A stretch of 64,000 bases of DNA from Pedobacter sp. WC2423 (GCF_040822065.1 NZ_CP162005.1:3162001-3226000), one strand, 5' to 3'. Positions 34,928 to 43,810 are shown, numbered from the stretch's first letter. The notes: generated by a model from the sequence alone, not told the origin. Made by a program: numbers and translations.

Positions 34928-36244
34928 TTAAACTTTTTTAAAACTCTTTAACAGGGTTATCCCTGCTATACCTGCAATTAATGACGCCATAAGAATACCA
35001 TATTTAGCCTGATTAATGAATTCTGGTTGTTCAAATGCCAGGTTACTGATAAACAGGGACATGGTAAAACCTACACCAGCCAGCAAAGCCACACCTGTAA
35101 TATGTTTCCAGTTTGCCTGATCCGGCAATTGTGCCAATCCGGTTTTTACCATTAACCAGGTAAATAAAAGCACACCCACAAATTTACCAATGATTAAGCC
35201 GGATATAACCCCCAGACTCACTGGATTCACCAAAGCGGAGAAGAAGTCTGCACCTATAATTATACCTGCATTAGCGAGCGCGAAAAGCGGCATAATTACA
35301 AAAGCAACCCAGGGATGCAAAGCATACTCAATTTTTTGCAATGGGGTTTCTGCTGCCAGCGTCAGGCTTTTGACTTCTTCGATAGTTCTATGTTGTTCTG
35401 AAGTGGTCAGCAGACCATCATTAGGGATTTCCTTTTCAAAATCTGCTGATAACTTTCTCAGGTTTTCGGAGAAGCTATTTTCATTAATCTTAGTCACCGC
35501 AGGAATAGTGAATGCGACTAAAACCCCTGCGATTGTGGCATGAACTCCCGAAAGTAAAAATCCAATCCAAACTGCAATTCCGATTAAAAGATAAAAGGCT
35601 GTACTTCTGATCCCTAATTTATTACCGGCCAGGAGTACCAGCAGAAAAACTGCTGCTATGCCCAGTGGAACAAAATTTAAATTACTGGTGTAAAAAAATG
35701 CGATGACTAAAACTGCCCCCAGGTCATCCGCAACTGCCAGAGCAGAAAGAAACACCTTTACTGAGCCGGGAATATGTTTTCCAGCCATAGAAAGCAGCGC
35801 CAGTGCAAAAGCAATATCTGTAGCCATTGGAATACCCCAGCCGTGTTCAGAAGCCAATCCTTTATTGATCACAAAGAAAATAGCGGCTGGAATCAGCATT
35901 CCGCCTAAAGCGGCCATCATCGGTAAAGAAGCCTTCTTTAAGGTGGACAATTCACCTTCCATAAACTCTCTTTTAAGCTCTAATCCAATTACAAAGAAAA
36001 ACAGAGCCATCAACCCGTCATTAATCCAGATGTGAAGCGGCTTGTTCAATACATAGCTATCAAAACCAATAGAGAATTTAATATCCCACAAATGATGATA
36101 TGACTCATGAAATGGTGAATTGGCCCATAAAATGGCAATAATCACACTTAAAAACAGGACTATTCCACCAGTATATTCCAAATGAATGAATTTGCTTACC
36201 GGGGCAATAATTTTTTCAATGGGTGATTTAGGTATTAATTCCAT
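34928..36244 (-). CDS. nhaA: Sodium/proton antiporter NhaA
   Basis: A 438-residue inner-membrane antiporter exporting Na+ in exchange for protons, for pH and salt homeostasis. Eleven to twelve helices are visible. The Asp pair of the ion site lies in ALAVADDLGAVLVIAFF, and the family start SIGFDSYVLNKPLHIWINDGLMALFFFVIGLELKRE is complete up to FFFVIGLELKRE. The loop between the halves (KINENSFSENLRKLSADFEKE) is longer than in E. coli, common in Bacteroidota. It is monocistronic. Confidence 0.95.
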   Translation of the reverse strand: MELIPKSPIEKIIAPVSKFIHLEYTGGIVLFLSVIIAILWANSPFHESYHHLWDIKFSIGFDSYVLNKPLHIWINDGLMALFFFVIGLELKREFMEGELSTLKKASLPMMAALGGMLIPAAIFFVINKGLASEHGWGIPMATDIAFALALLSMAGKHIPGSVKVFLSALAVADDLGAVLVIAFFYTSNLNFVPLGIAAVFLLVLLAGNKLGIRSTAFYLLIGIAVWIGFLLSGVHATIAGVLVAFTIPAVTKINENSFSENLRKLSADFEKEIPNDGLLTTSEQHRTIEEVKSLTLAAETPLQKIEYALHPWVAFVIMPLFALANAGIIIGADFFSALVNPVSLGVISGLIIGKFVGVLLFTWLMVKTGLAQLPDQANWKHITGVALLAGVGFTMSLFISNLAFEQPEFINQAKYGILMASLIAGIAGITLLKSFKKV

Positions 36245-36400
36245 AGTTATCTGATCACCCCAAAAATAAGGTTAATAAACCTATTTTACACCACCAAATG
36301 CGGCAAAACATGAGTTTTTATGCAGTATTTCAGTGTTTTTGAACCGTTATGCATCGTTGTCAAATCTCTGCTGTTGTCGCCCTGTTGGTATAGTCTGTTT

Positions 36401-36868
36401 TTATTTTTTGTCATCATTTACTTCAAGCCAGTGTCCGTCAGGATCCTGGAAATAGATTTGCTTCACACCATCTACTCTGATGGTCGGCTCCTTAGCTGTA
36501 CCAGGCCAATTGGAATAATCAACTTTCTGCTGATCCAGCAACTGAATAAAATCCGGAATCGAACGTACACTAAAACACAGGTGTTCATTTTTATCATGAA
36601 CAGTGGTTTGTTTTGCACCCAGGATAAGATGCATTTGTCCGGCAGCTCCAAGCGTAAACCAGCTATGTTTACCATCTTTAAAAGGTTCCTGAATTTGTTG
36701 CAGGTGGAATAGTTTTTCATAAAATTCCGTACTTTTTTTTAGATCGGTCACATAAACAGCGATGTGATTGAGGACTGCGGCTTCTTTTCCTGGCGAAGTT
36801 TGCGCAAATGATTGACTTACAGCACCCGCAAATAAGCAGAGTACAAGCAAAAAAGCATGAGGTTTCAT
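36401..36868 (-). CDS. Secreted VOC-superfamily (glyoxalase/dioxygenase fold) protein
   Basis: A 155-residue protein. Signal peptide MKPHAFLLVLCLFAGAVSQ ending SFAQ, so it is exported, unusual for glyoxalase-fold enzymes. The mature part has two beta-alpha-beta-beta-beta modules: HIAVYVTDLKKSTEFYEKLF with a likely metal His, HSWFTLGAAGQMHLILGA, and a second module ending DPDGHWLEVN with the usual metal Glu. The reaction is unknown; the family includes lactoylglutathione lyases, extradiol dioxygenases and antibiotic-binding proteins. It has a promoter and a hairpin-containing leader of its own. Confidence 0.85.
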   Translation of the reverse strand: MKPHAFLLVLCLFAGAVSQSFAQTSPGKEAAVLNHIAVYVTDLKKSTEFYEKLFHLQQIQEPFKDGKHSWFTLGAAGQMHLILGAKQTTVHDKNEHLCFSVRSIPDFIQLLDQQKVDYSNWPGTAKEPTIRVDGVKQIYFQDPDGHWLEVNDDKK

Positions 36869-36904
36869 AGTGGTAATTATTAAAAAGGTGGGTTGAAATA
36901 AGAA

Positions 36905-37008
36905 AGGCCGGGCATTGTTCAGTCTACCCGGCCCCGTGTCATCAATTCATATGAACTGGTGGTGTCATAAGGACAATACAAATATAAAATATCTTTAGAA
37001 TTAAACAA
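36905..37008 (-). promoter_or_regulatory. Promoter and hairpin leader of the VOC gene
   Basis: On the reverse strand TTG (complement of 37006-37008), 19 bp, TATATTTG (complement of 36979-36986) is an almost ideal Bacteroidota promoter. The predicted transcript has about 105 nt of leader. It contains the palindrome TTCATATGAA, two TGACAC repeats, and then a GC-rich hairpin, GGCCGGG (36905-36932, complement) with an 11-12 nt loop region, followed by TTTCTT. That looks like an intrinsic terminator placed before the coding sequence, so an attenuator or riboswitch is possible. It could instead end transcription from the gene at 37139. Confidence 0.5.
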
Positions 37009-37138
37009 CAACTAAAATCGTTAATTAGTTAAATTTCAGCTAACTATATTTAATATAAAAGATATAAAGGTGTTTTATTCTCCTATAATTAAATTGTTTT
37101 GCAACGAATTCAAGAGTTATTTAACTTAAAGTTTCGCA

Positions 37139-37717
37139 TTATCCTTCTCTTTTTACATAGGTTTTATTTCCATTTTTATTGATATAGTATTTTCCACCAC
37201 GTGGCCCGGTCATGATTTCTTCTCCATTTGGTCCGGAAATACTTCTGTCAACTGTTGGTTTGTAATCTTTTGCAGCTGGTGCAGCAGCAGCTTTAGGTGC
37301 TCTGGTTGCTTTAGTGACCGTAGTTTTTGTTTCTTGTACAGGAGCCACTGCTGGTTCAGCTGAATTGCTGTAGCGTTTATCTGGCGTACCATCTTTTTTA
37401 AGTCTGACCGTTCCGGCAGCAGGTGCCCCCGTTACTGGTTTTGTAATGGTCGTCACTTTAGTAACTCTACTTGCTTTTTCTTTTTGTACTGTTTTATCAG
37501 GAGGGGATACTTTAGTAGTGGTAGTCGTTGTATAACGCTTGTCAGGCGTACCATCTTTCTTTAATTTTGTCGTAGTTTTTGTCTCTTTTACAGGCGTGTA
37601 ACGTTTGTCTGGTGTACCATCTTTTTTAAGCTTAACTGTTGCAGGTGCAGCAGTTTGTGCCATTGTTAAGCTTACCCAGAAACTTAATATGGCTACTAAC
37701 GAAAGTAATTTTTTCAT
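37139..37717 (-). CDS. Exported repeat protein with KKDGTPDKRY repeats and a GPRGG-type C-terminal domain
   Basis: A 192-residue protein. Signal peptide MKKLLSLVAILSFWVSLTMAQ. Three copies of LKKDGTPDKRY occur at about residues 30-41, 51-61 and 104-113, separated by Thr/Lys/Ala/Pro-rich spacers, so it is very basic (mature part) and probably extended. The C-terminus, PNGEEIMTGPRGGKYYINKNGNKTYVKR, resembles (GPRGGKYY core) the small beta domain called PBCV-specific basic adaptor (PF08789). The function is unknown; surface or envelope binding through positive charge is a guess. Confidence 0.8.
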   Translation of the reverse strand: MKKLLSLVAILSFWVSLTMAQTAAPATVKLKKDGTPDKRYTPVKETKTTTKLKKDGTPDKRYTTTTTTKVSPPDKTVQKEKASRVTKVTTITKPVTGAPAAGTVRLKKDGTPDKRYSNSAEPAVAPVQETKTTVTKATRAPKAAAAPAAKDYKPTVDRSISGPNGEEIMTGPRGGKYYINKNGNKTYVKREG

Positions 37718-37810
37718 AAGATTCTCATTTAATAAATTGATTTATATACAATGTAAGAAATTGCCTATGTATTCCACAAAAAAATGTTAAGAACTGAAAT
37801 TTACTGATAC

Positions 37811-39550
37811 TCAGGATAATGAGTCAAGCCAGTCTATAGCTGATGTTTTATCCTTAAAAAACTGAATATTGATTGTGCTCTTTAAAGGTGCGGCACTTTT
37901 TTCAGCGGCAAGCTGGCTAAAGCTGCTTGGCGAATAGATCCAGGCCAGATATTTTATTCCAGTTTCTGCCAGAGCCGGTAAACATTCCTTGGACACCCAG
38001 TCTGATGCTTCCGACCAGTTTCCCCTCACTTCAGTGTTATCATTTAATATTTTAGCAACCTGGTTCTTTTTCAGCAGATCCAGCATAATCAGGCAGCCAT
38101 CCTGTACACTTTTGAAGTTTTGATAACCTGTCCAGTTTACATCCAGCCTGTTTGCTGCAGTATTAACTTGCACATCAATTGTTTCATCCTGGTAATAACT
38201 AAACTCATCTGTATGGACATCTGCATGTAAGTGCTGCTCAGTAAGCGGCAGGATAAAGTAAAAGGTCGCCCCCTGCCCTAATTCGCTTTCAATCCAGAAA
38301 CTGCCATTATGCCGTTTAATAATTTCCGAAGAAATAAACAACCCTAAACCCAATCCATCGAATTTCATGATGGTATTATCGACCCTGTAATACCGTTCAA
38401 AAATCTTAGCCAGGTTCTCCCGCTTTATTCCGATCCCGAAGTCTTGTACAGAAACGATGATATTTCCATTGATGACCTCTGAGGTTACAATAATCTCTTT
38501 TCCTCCGGGTGAATATTTGACTGCATTGGATAGAAAATTATAGATCACCTGCTCCAGCCTGAACCTGTCACCCGTAAAATTTACAGCATCAGATTTGCGC
38601 AGGGTAAAGTGATGGTCCGGCGCAATATTTTCCATACTCAGCACAGCATCTTCCAGCATCTGTTCAAAGGCAAACTCTGTATAATCATAGCTTAATTTTC
38701 CAGCATTGATTTTTGATACATCCAGTAAATTTGCAATCAGTGTTTCCAGCCTTATAATGTTACTATTGGCTCTTTCCATGAAATGATAGATTTTATCTTC
38801 AGGGGTTATGCTTTTCCCTATCAATTGAAAAAGTGCTTTAATACTTGTCAGCGGGGTTTTAAGTTCATGGCTGGCAATACTCAGGAACTCATCTTTACGA
38901 TCTGACAACTCCTGAACGGCTATAGTAGAATTTTCCTGTTCTGTAATGTCGATGATACTGCCAATGTAACCCATAAATACATTACCAGTATGGTATGCGT
39001 TTGCTCTGGCCATTACCCAGCGCAATTCTCCGGATACATTTTTGATCCGGAATTTTATCTCATAAGGCTGATGCCCTTTGATCATGTTCCACCACTCTTG
39101 CCTGATCTCCTGATTTTCCGGAATGGCCATTGGTTTGGCAAACCCAAAACCCAGGCTATCTTTATAACTCATCCCAGTAAATTGTATCCACTTTTTATTG
39201 ACGTAAATACATCTTCCATCGGGATCTGAACGCCAAACCATAAACGGGATCTGATCTGCAATAGTAATAAAACCAGTTTCATTTTCCGCAATGTGGTCTG
39301 CTGTATGTTGTGTTGTGTGCTGTTTTTTAATTTTGTCTTCTCTTCTGGCCTTTCCTTTTTTCTTCTTTTTCTCCTGAGCAGAAAAAACGACAAATAAAAT
39401 CAGCACAGCAAGCAACAGGATCAGATGCAGAATTAAGATCACCTGCCGGGACAGCAAGTTAAATACATCCGAAAAAACAACCAATAAAAGAATCAGCAAA
39501 AGAAGGTAAAGACACCTCTTAGCAGTTACATAGGCAGTGAATAATTTCAT
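37811..39550 (-). CDS. PAS sensor histidine kinase with C-terminal STAS/SEC14-like domain
   Basis: A 579-residue protein. Two helices (about 15-28 and 36-58) anchor it in the inner membrane with almost no periplasmic loop, so it likely senses inside the membrane or cytoplasm. A Lys-rich stretch is followed by a PAS domain (about 92-205), the HisKA helix with phospho-acceptor His228 in SIASHELKTPLTS, and an ATPase domain with N-box NFLSNAVKYSPGG, G1 DFGIGIK and G2 GLGLGLFIS. Residues about 455-579 form an additional domain (KSVQDGCLIMLDLLKKNQVAK, EASDWVSKECLPALAETGI, AIDWLDSL) that resembles free-standing STAS/SEC14-type proteins. Such a tail is uncommon on a histidine kinase. No response regulator is adjacent. 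Confidence 0.88.
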   Translation of the reverse strand: MKLFTAYVTAKRCLYLLLLILLLVVFSDVFNLLSRQVILILHLILLLAVLILFVVFSAQEKKKKKGKARREDKIKKQHTTQHTADHIAENETGFITIADQIPFMVWRSDPDGRCIYVNKKWIQFTGMSYKDSLGFGFAKPMAIPENQEIRQEWWNMIKGHQPYEIKFRIKNVSGELRWVMARANAYHTGNVFMGYIGSIIDITEQENSTIAVQELSDRKDEFLSIASHELKTPLTSIKALFQLIGKSITPEDKIYHFMERANSNIIRLETLIANLLDVSKINAGKLSYDYTEFAFEQMLEDAVLSMENIAPDHHFTLRKSDAVNFTGDRFRLEQVIYNFLSNAVKYSPGGKEIIVTSEVINGNIIVSVQDFGIGIKRENLAKIFERYYRVDNTIMKFDGLGLGLFISSEIIKRHNGSFWIESELGQGATFYFILPLTEQHLHADVHTDEFSYYQDETIDVQVNTAANRLDVNWTGYQNFKSVQDGCLIMLDLLKKNQVAKILNDNTEVRGNWSEASDWVSKECLPALAETGIKYLAWIYSPSSFSQLAAEKSAAPLKSTINIQFFKDKTSAIDWLDSLS

Positions 39551-39648
39551 CAGCAGTATATATCAAATGATATAATAGATACTTTGAATATAAGTAAAAT
39601 ATTAATTTACCCAAAGAATTGATGAATTGATCGTGAATAACTGATCTT

Positions 39649-39840
39649 TTACAGGGTCACCGAAGGCTGATCCATATTTATTTCCCAGGTTTGTTCAGGG
39701 ATATTGAACTCAGCACTTCTTAGCTGTCTTCTTCTGGTTACGATATCATTTACATTTACAAAACCATCAAAAGGGACGTAGCTGTATTCATCCTGATTTT
39801 GTAATAACTCCTCAGAGTTTTGAGTAGGTTGAGGTTGCAT
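39649..39840 (-). CDS. Small hypothetical protein
   Basis: A 63-residue protein that I do not recognise. The sequence is Gln/Glu-rich at the start, with a middle VPFDGFVNVNDIVTRRRQL and an acidic-aromatic end EQTWEINMDQ. No signal or membrane segment. It lies 98 bp upstream of the histidine kinase on the same strand. A leftover coding frame by chance cannot be excluded. Confidence 0.45.
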   Translation of the reverse strand: MQPQPTQNSEELLQNQDEYSYVPFDGFVNVNDIVTRRRQLRSAEFNIPEQTWEINMDQPSVTL

Positions 39841-39940
39841 GGGTTAAATAATAATTTGACTAGCGAATTTAAATATAAATATAGAAAATTATTAACCAAA
39901 CACCTAAATATGAATTAAATAAGTGAAAAATAATTAAAAT

Positions 39941-39974
39941 AAAAAGATATAGCCCCGGGAACCACACCGAGGCC
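39941..39974 (-). terminator. Terminator downstream of the small coiled-coil gene
   Basis: On the reverse strand GCCTCGG (complement of 39967-39973) pairs with CCCGGGGC (complement of 39952-39959), one G-T pair, followed by TATATCTTTTT. It stands 80 bp after the stop of the gene at 40054. Confidence 0.65.
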
Positions 39975-40053
39975 ACTTTCAAATAAATCTGAATTTAAAA
40001 AACTGGAAGATTGTACGCTAAAACGAACAGGCCCTCTGATTTTAAATCACTTC

Positions 40054-40239
40054 TTACAAGTGTATTCTTTCTTTTCTCTGATGGTGATCTTTTAGTAATT
40101 TCACTGCCGTTTTAAGTTTAGAAATATCTTTCATCAGTATAGTGGCTTGTTTCAGATCTTTTCTCATCAGGTCTTCTTTTTTCAGAAATGCTGACTTATT
40201 TCTGATTTCATTTTCGAGTATGGTAATTGCTACTTCCAT
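40054..40239 (-). CDS. Small helical hypothetical protein
   Basis: A 61-residue, strongly basic (Lys-rich) and helical protein with heptad-like Leu/Ile spacing (IRNKSAFLKKEDLMRKDLKQ, ISKLKTAVKLLKDHH), probably a coiled coil. No recognised family. It is followed by a terminator and preceded by an AT-rich region, which favours a real gene. Confidence 0.5.
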   Translation of the reverse strand: MEVAITILENEIRNKSAFLKKEDLMRKDLKQATILMKDISKLKTAVKLLKDHHQRKERIHL

Positions 40240-40391
40240 AATTTGTAAGTAAATATGATCAATAATTTAAATGGCGAATTAGACATCACCTGTGTATTTA
40301 ACGCAGTCACTCTTTAAATCGCATACCAGTGCTTCATCTTTGAGCATTTAGGCCTGTTTAAATTAATTAAATTGATTAAGCAAATATAAGT

Positions 40392-40440
40392 AATTAGCTT
40401 TACCTAATTGAATAGAGTAACTAATATTTATTTACTTTTG
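40392..40440 (+). promoter_or_regulatory. Promoter and metal-box-like palindrome before the DtxR-family gene
   Basis: AATTAGCTTTACCTAATT at 40392-40409 is a perfect 6-6-6 inverted repeat with the TTAG..CTAA form of DtxR/MntR operators. TACTTTTG (40433-40440) is a -7 element; TTG (40408-40410) precedes it by 22 bp, slightly long. The palindrome overlaps the -33 region, which suits metal-dependent autorepression. Confidence 0.55.
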
Positions 40441-40458
40441 TGCCGGAGAAGCTATAAA

Positions 40459-41118
40459 ATGAAGAAAACCTATTCTGAGGAAAACTATCTGAAAACGATT
40501 TACCACATCAGCAAAAGTGAAAATAAGGTCAGTTTGAAGGCCATAGCTGATGCGCTGGAAAACAATCCTGCTTCAGTAATTGATATGCTGCGAAAATTAA
40601 AGGAGAAGGAATTAATTACTTATGATAAAACTCAGGGTGCAATTCTAACTGTTACGGGAGAAACTGTTGCACTTGATATTATTCGTAAACATAGATTGTG
40701 GGAAGTATTCTTAGTAGAAAAATTAAATTATGACTGGCACGAGGTTCATCATATTGCTGAACAGCTGGAACATATTCACGATGAACAACTGGCAAAAAAA
40801 CTGGATGACTTTTTAGGAAATCCTGCATTTGATCCGCACGGAGATCCTATTCCTGCGTCCAATGGTCAAATGCCAGTTTATGCCAATAAACGGCTGAGTG
40901 AACTGGAAATTAATCAGGTGGGTAAAGTAGGTAGTGTAAGAGATACCTCCACACCCTTTTTAAAATATCTGAAACAGCTTAATTTAGGACTGGGCTCAAA
41001 AATAGAAGTGCTGGACAAATTAGATTTCGACCAGTCTATGGTGATTGCTATTGATGGCAGTACCCCGAAAACAGTGTCCAGCAAAATGACAGATAATATT
41101 CTGCTGATTATCGATTAA
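40459..41118 (+). CDS. Metal-dependent transcriptional regulator, DtxR/MntR family
   Basis: About 219 residues. Start chosen at 40459 (MKKTYSEENYLKTIY) because the 17 codons before it lie in the promoter. Residues 1-65 form the winged HTH (IADALENNPASVIDMLRKLKEK), followed by the dimerisation and metal-binding domain (RKHRLWEVFLVEKLNYDWHEVHHIAEQLEH with the conserved His and Glu ligands) and a C-terminal FeoA/SH3-like domain (VGSVRDTSTPFLKYL, KIEVLDKLDFDQSM). In Bacteroidota such proteins control manganese or iron uptake. No metal transporter lies next door, so the regulon is elsewhere apart from itself. Confidence 0.92.
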   Translation: MKKTYSEENYLKTIYHISKSENKVSLKAIADALENNPASVIDMLRKLKEKELITYDKTQGAILTVTGETVALDIIRKHRLWEVFLVEKLNYDWHEVHHIAEQLEHIHDEQLAKKLDDFLGNPAFDPHGDPIPASNGQMPVYANKRLSELEINQVGKVGSVRDTSTPFLKYLKQLNLGLGSKIEVLDKLDFDQSMVIAIDGSTPKTVSSKMTDNILLIID

Positions 41119-41129
41119 TAAAAATGCTC

Positions 41130-41170
41130 AATTGACCAGAGGGCTCATTTTATAAGCCTCCTGGTCAATT
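41130..41170. terminator. Bidirectional terminator between DtxR and M28 peptidase genes
   Basis: AATTGACCAG (41130-41139) pairs with CTGGTCAATT (41161-41170), with an inner AGG/GCCT extension. A- and T-rich flanks serve both converging genes. Confidence 0.85.
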
Positions 41171-41175
41171 TATTA

Positions 41176-42825
41176 TTATTTTTCCGCTCTGATCGCTTTG
41201 AACTCAGAACCTTCTTTCCATTTCGGATAAGTAGTTTCATGACTTAACCGGTAGCCCATATCAAATAATAAGCGTGCATCTTCCACCATTCCACTGTGGT
41301 CAGTGATCGCATCAGAATTATCAGCTGGTGCATGGTAACGTGATTTTGTATAATCGGCTACCTGTTTTAACCCCCATGCCCTCCCATGCTGAATATTATC
41401 TACTCCTGAACCAGTAAACAAAGACGGAATACCCACCTTGGCGAAGTTAAAATGGTCAGAACGGTAATACAGACCCGATGAAGGAACAGGATCCTTTACA
41501 ATTACTCTGCCTTGTTTTTTTGCAGAAACCTCTGCGTAGTCTTCTAAATCTGACTGGCCATACCCATAAACAACGATATCTTTTGTTTTCCCGGCAATCC
41601 CCATCATGTCCATATTCATATCTGCAACCGTTTGACTAACCGGATAAACAGGATGTTTAGCATAATATGCTGAACCAATCAGTCCTTGTTCTTCTCCGGT
41701 AAAAGAGACAAATACGATGGAACGTTCAGGTTTGCGTGCTGATTTTTGAAAAGCAGACGCAATTTCCAGTAAAGCTGCTACACCTGTTGCATTGTCAACT
41801 GCTCCATTATAAATAGAATCACCATTTACTTTCTCACCAATCCCGAGATGATCCCAGTGGGCAGAATAAATGATATTTTCTTCTGGTCTTTTAGTACCGG
41901 GAATGATAGCCACTACATTATTTGATATTGACTTTTTAATTGTATTCTTTATCGTCAGAGAAGTAGTCAATTTTAAGCCAACCGCTTTGAAACCTGGTTT
42001 ACCAGCTGCTTTAAAAATAGCTTCAGACTGGCCACCAAGCTTCAATAAAGATTTGGCAATGTCCATACTGATCCATCCTTCTACGATAGCTCTTGACCTG
42101 TTGTTATCCTTTTCTTCTGCTTGTAACTTGGATTTTGACCAGCCACTACGTACTACAGACCATGGATATGCCGCTGGTTCTGTATCATGGATAATCAATA
42201 TACCAGCCGCTCCCCTGCGGGCTGCTTCTTCAAATTTATAAGTCCAGCGACCATAATAAGTCATGTTCTTTCCTCTGAACTGTGTTGAATCAGCAAAACC
42301 AGGATCATTAATCATGACCACTACAGTTTTTCCTTTCACGTCCAGACCTGCATAATCGTTCCATTTATATTCAGGAGCAACAATTCCATAACCTGCAAAT
42401 ACAAGATTGGAATTGGTCAGCTTTACTTCGGGCTGTACTCTTTTGGTCGCCGCAACGAAACCAGTCAGATAATCTGCAATCACTTCACCGGCAGCCCCTT
42501 TAAATATCATTTTACTTTCAGGAACAGATTTAATCTCGATCATCGGTACTTCCTGAAAATAACTATCTCCATTACCAGGTTTAAGTCCCAGTAAACTGAA
42601 TTGTTCTTTCAGATAATGAATAGACCTGGTTTCTCCAATAGTGAACGGTTTACGACCTTGAAATTCATCAGAGGCCAAAACACGGATATGACTGGCAAAA
42701 CTGGAATCATTAATCATTTTAATGGCTACAGAATCCGGAGAGGCATCTGCTTTACTTTTTTCACCTGGTTTACAGGCAGTAAAACACGAACCGGCAACGG
42801 CTAAATAAAGGATAGTTTTCTTCAT
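41176..42825 (-). CDS. M28 family zinc aminopeptidase, lipoprotein
   Basis: A 549-residue exported hydrolase. Lipoprotein signal MKKTILYLAVAGSCFTACKP (lipobox Cys). A protease-associated (PA) domain fills about residues 130-290. The M28 catalytic domain follows, with the di-zinc ligands in SAHWDHLG (His, with Asp), DNATGVAALLE, FTGEEQGLIGS (Glu-Glu), MDMMG and YRSDHFNFA. It would cleave N-terminal residues from peptides at the cell envelope for nutrient recovery. The gene is monocistronic, with a GC-poor spacer of about 120 bp before the amidohydrolase gene. Confidence 0.92.
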   Translation of the reverse strand: MKKTILYLAVAGSCFTACKPGEKSKADASPDSVAIKMINDSSFASHIRVLASDEFQGRKPFTIGETRSIHYLKEQFSLLGLKPGNGDSYFQEVPMIEIKSVPESKMIFKGAAGEVIADYLTGFVAATKRVQPEVKLTNSNLVFAGYGIVAPEYKWNDYAGLDVKGKTVVVMINDPGFADSTQFRGKNMTYYGRWTYKFEEAARRGAAGILIIHDTEPAAYPWSVVRSGWSKSKLQAEEKDNNRSRAIVEGWISMDIAKSLLKLGGQSEAIFKAAGKPGFKAVGLKLTTSLTIKNTIKKSISNNVVAIIPGTKRPEENIIYSAHWDHLGIGEKVNGDSIYNGAVDNATGVAALLEIASAFQKSARKPERSIVFVSFTGEEQGLIGSAYYAKHPVYPVSQTVADMNMDMMGIAGKTKDIVVYGYGQSDLEDYAEVSAKKQGRVIVKDPVPSSGLYYRSDHFNFAKVGIPSLFTGSGVDNIQHGRAWGLKQVADYTKSRYHAPADNSDAITDHSGMVEDARLLFDMGYRLSHETTYPKWKEGSEFKAIRAEK

Positions 42826-42946
42826 GCTGACAAATTTCGCTCAATTTATTACAAATAATCAAAATTGCGGCAGCAGAAAAACGAAATACCCTTAAGGAAT
42901 TTTAATTCAAAAGATTCCGCTGACCAATAAGCGGTCGAAAAATATT

Positions 42947-43780
42947 TTATCCATTTAACTGGTAAAATGCAATCGCATTTCCTCCAAAAAAAAGCTGCTG
43001 TTCTGAGGCAGAAAAAGAACTAAAATATGATTTCACCAATTCCATTACAGCTTTATAATTTCCTGCGGCTAAACATACCGGCCAATCTGACCCATACATA
43101 ACCCTGTCTATACCAAAAGCATTAACGACTACATCCAAATAAGGAATAAAGTCTTCATTTGTCCATGCTTTCAGATCTGCCTCTGTGATCAGACCCGATA
43201 TTTTACAGGAAACATGAGGATGCAAAGCAACCAATTCTATATCCCTTTTCCAATTCCTGATGTCTTTTTCTTTGATACCTGGCTTTGCGATATGGTCAAT
43301 GACAAAACGCTGATCCGGAAACCGGGCCACAAATGCAGGAATAAATGGCAATTGATCCTGATGAATCAGAATGTCATAAGTGAATCCATGAGGTGCCAAT
43401 AGCGCAATTCCATCCTGAAAAGATTGCTCCAGGCAAAGGTCACGTTGTGCTTCCCCTTGTAAAATATGCCTGAACCCCTTCAGTTTTTTAAACTGACTAT
43501 AATTTTCAAGCTGTCTTTGAAGATCAGCAGCCTGAAGGTCTACCCAGCCTACCACCCCTTTAATAAAATCGTGCGAAGCAGCCAGCTGCAACAAGAATTC
43601 AGTTTCTTCAACCGACTGATCTGCTTGCACAGCAATACATCCGTCCACCTTGTTTTCCGCGAGAACCCCTGCAAGATGCTCAGGTAAAAAATCACGGCGG
43701 ATTACAGCCATTTCTTCACTGATCCAGTCATGCCTGCGGGTATCATATTTCCAGAAATGCTGATGGGCATCAATTTTCAT
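42947..43780 (-). CDS. Amidohydrolase of the sugar-lactonase (COG3618) type
   Basis: A 277-residue TIM-barrel hydrolase. The HxH metal motif opens the protein (IDAHQHFW), then WVDLQA, FVIDHIAKPGI and the closing GSDWPVCLAAGNY are those of the amidohydrolase_2 (PF04909) branch including L-fuconolactonase and L-rhamnonolactonase. It lies 30 bp after a fucose permease gene on the same strand, so hydrolysis of L-fucono-1,5-lactone in the oxidative fucose pathway is the likely reaction. The other enzymes of that pathway (dehydrogenases, dehydratase, aldolase) are not in the window. Confidence 0.88.
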   Translation of the reverse strand: MKIDAHQHFWKYDTRRHDWISEEMAVIRRDFLPEHLAGVLAENKVDGCIAVQADQSVEETEFLLQLAASHDFIKGVVGWVDLQAADLQRQLENYSQFKKLKGFRHILQGEAQRDLCLEQSFQDGIALLAPHGFTYDILIHQDQLPFIPAFVARFPDQRFVIDHIAKPGIKEKDIRNWKRDIELVALHPHVSCKISGLITEADLKAWTNEDFIPYLDVVVNAFGIDRVMYGSDWPVCLAAGNYKAVMELVKSYFSSFSASEQQLFFGGNAIAFYQLNG

Positions 43781-43810
43781 TTGCTATGATTTAAGGTGTA
43801 ATGATCAATT

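Noticed and set aside
36320..36712. 130-residue forward frame opposite the VOC gene
   Set aside because: It lies fully over the VOC gene, has an unlikely composition and no motif; the reverse-strand gene has clear family features.
37099..37105. TTGCAAC half-site upstream of the VOC gene
   Set aside because: No palindrome partner; expected by chance in AT-rich DNA.
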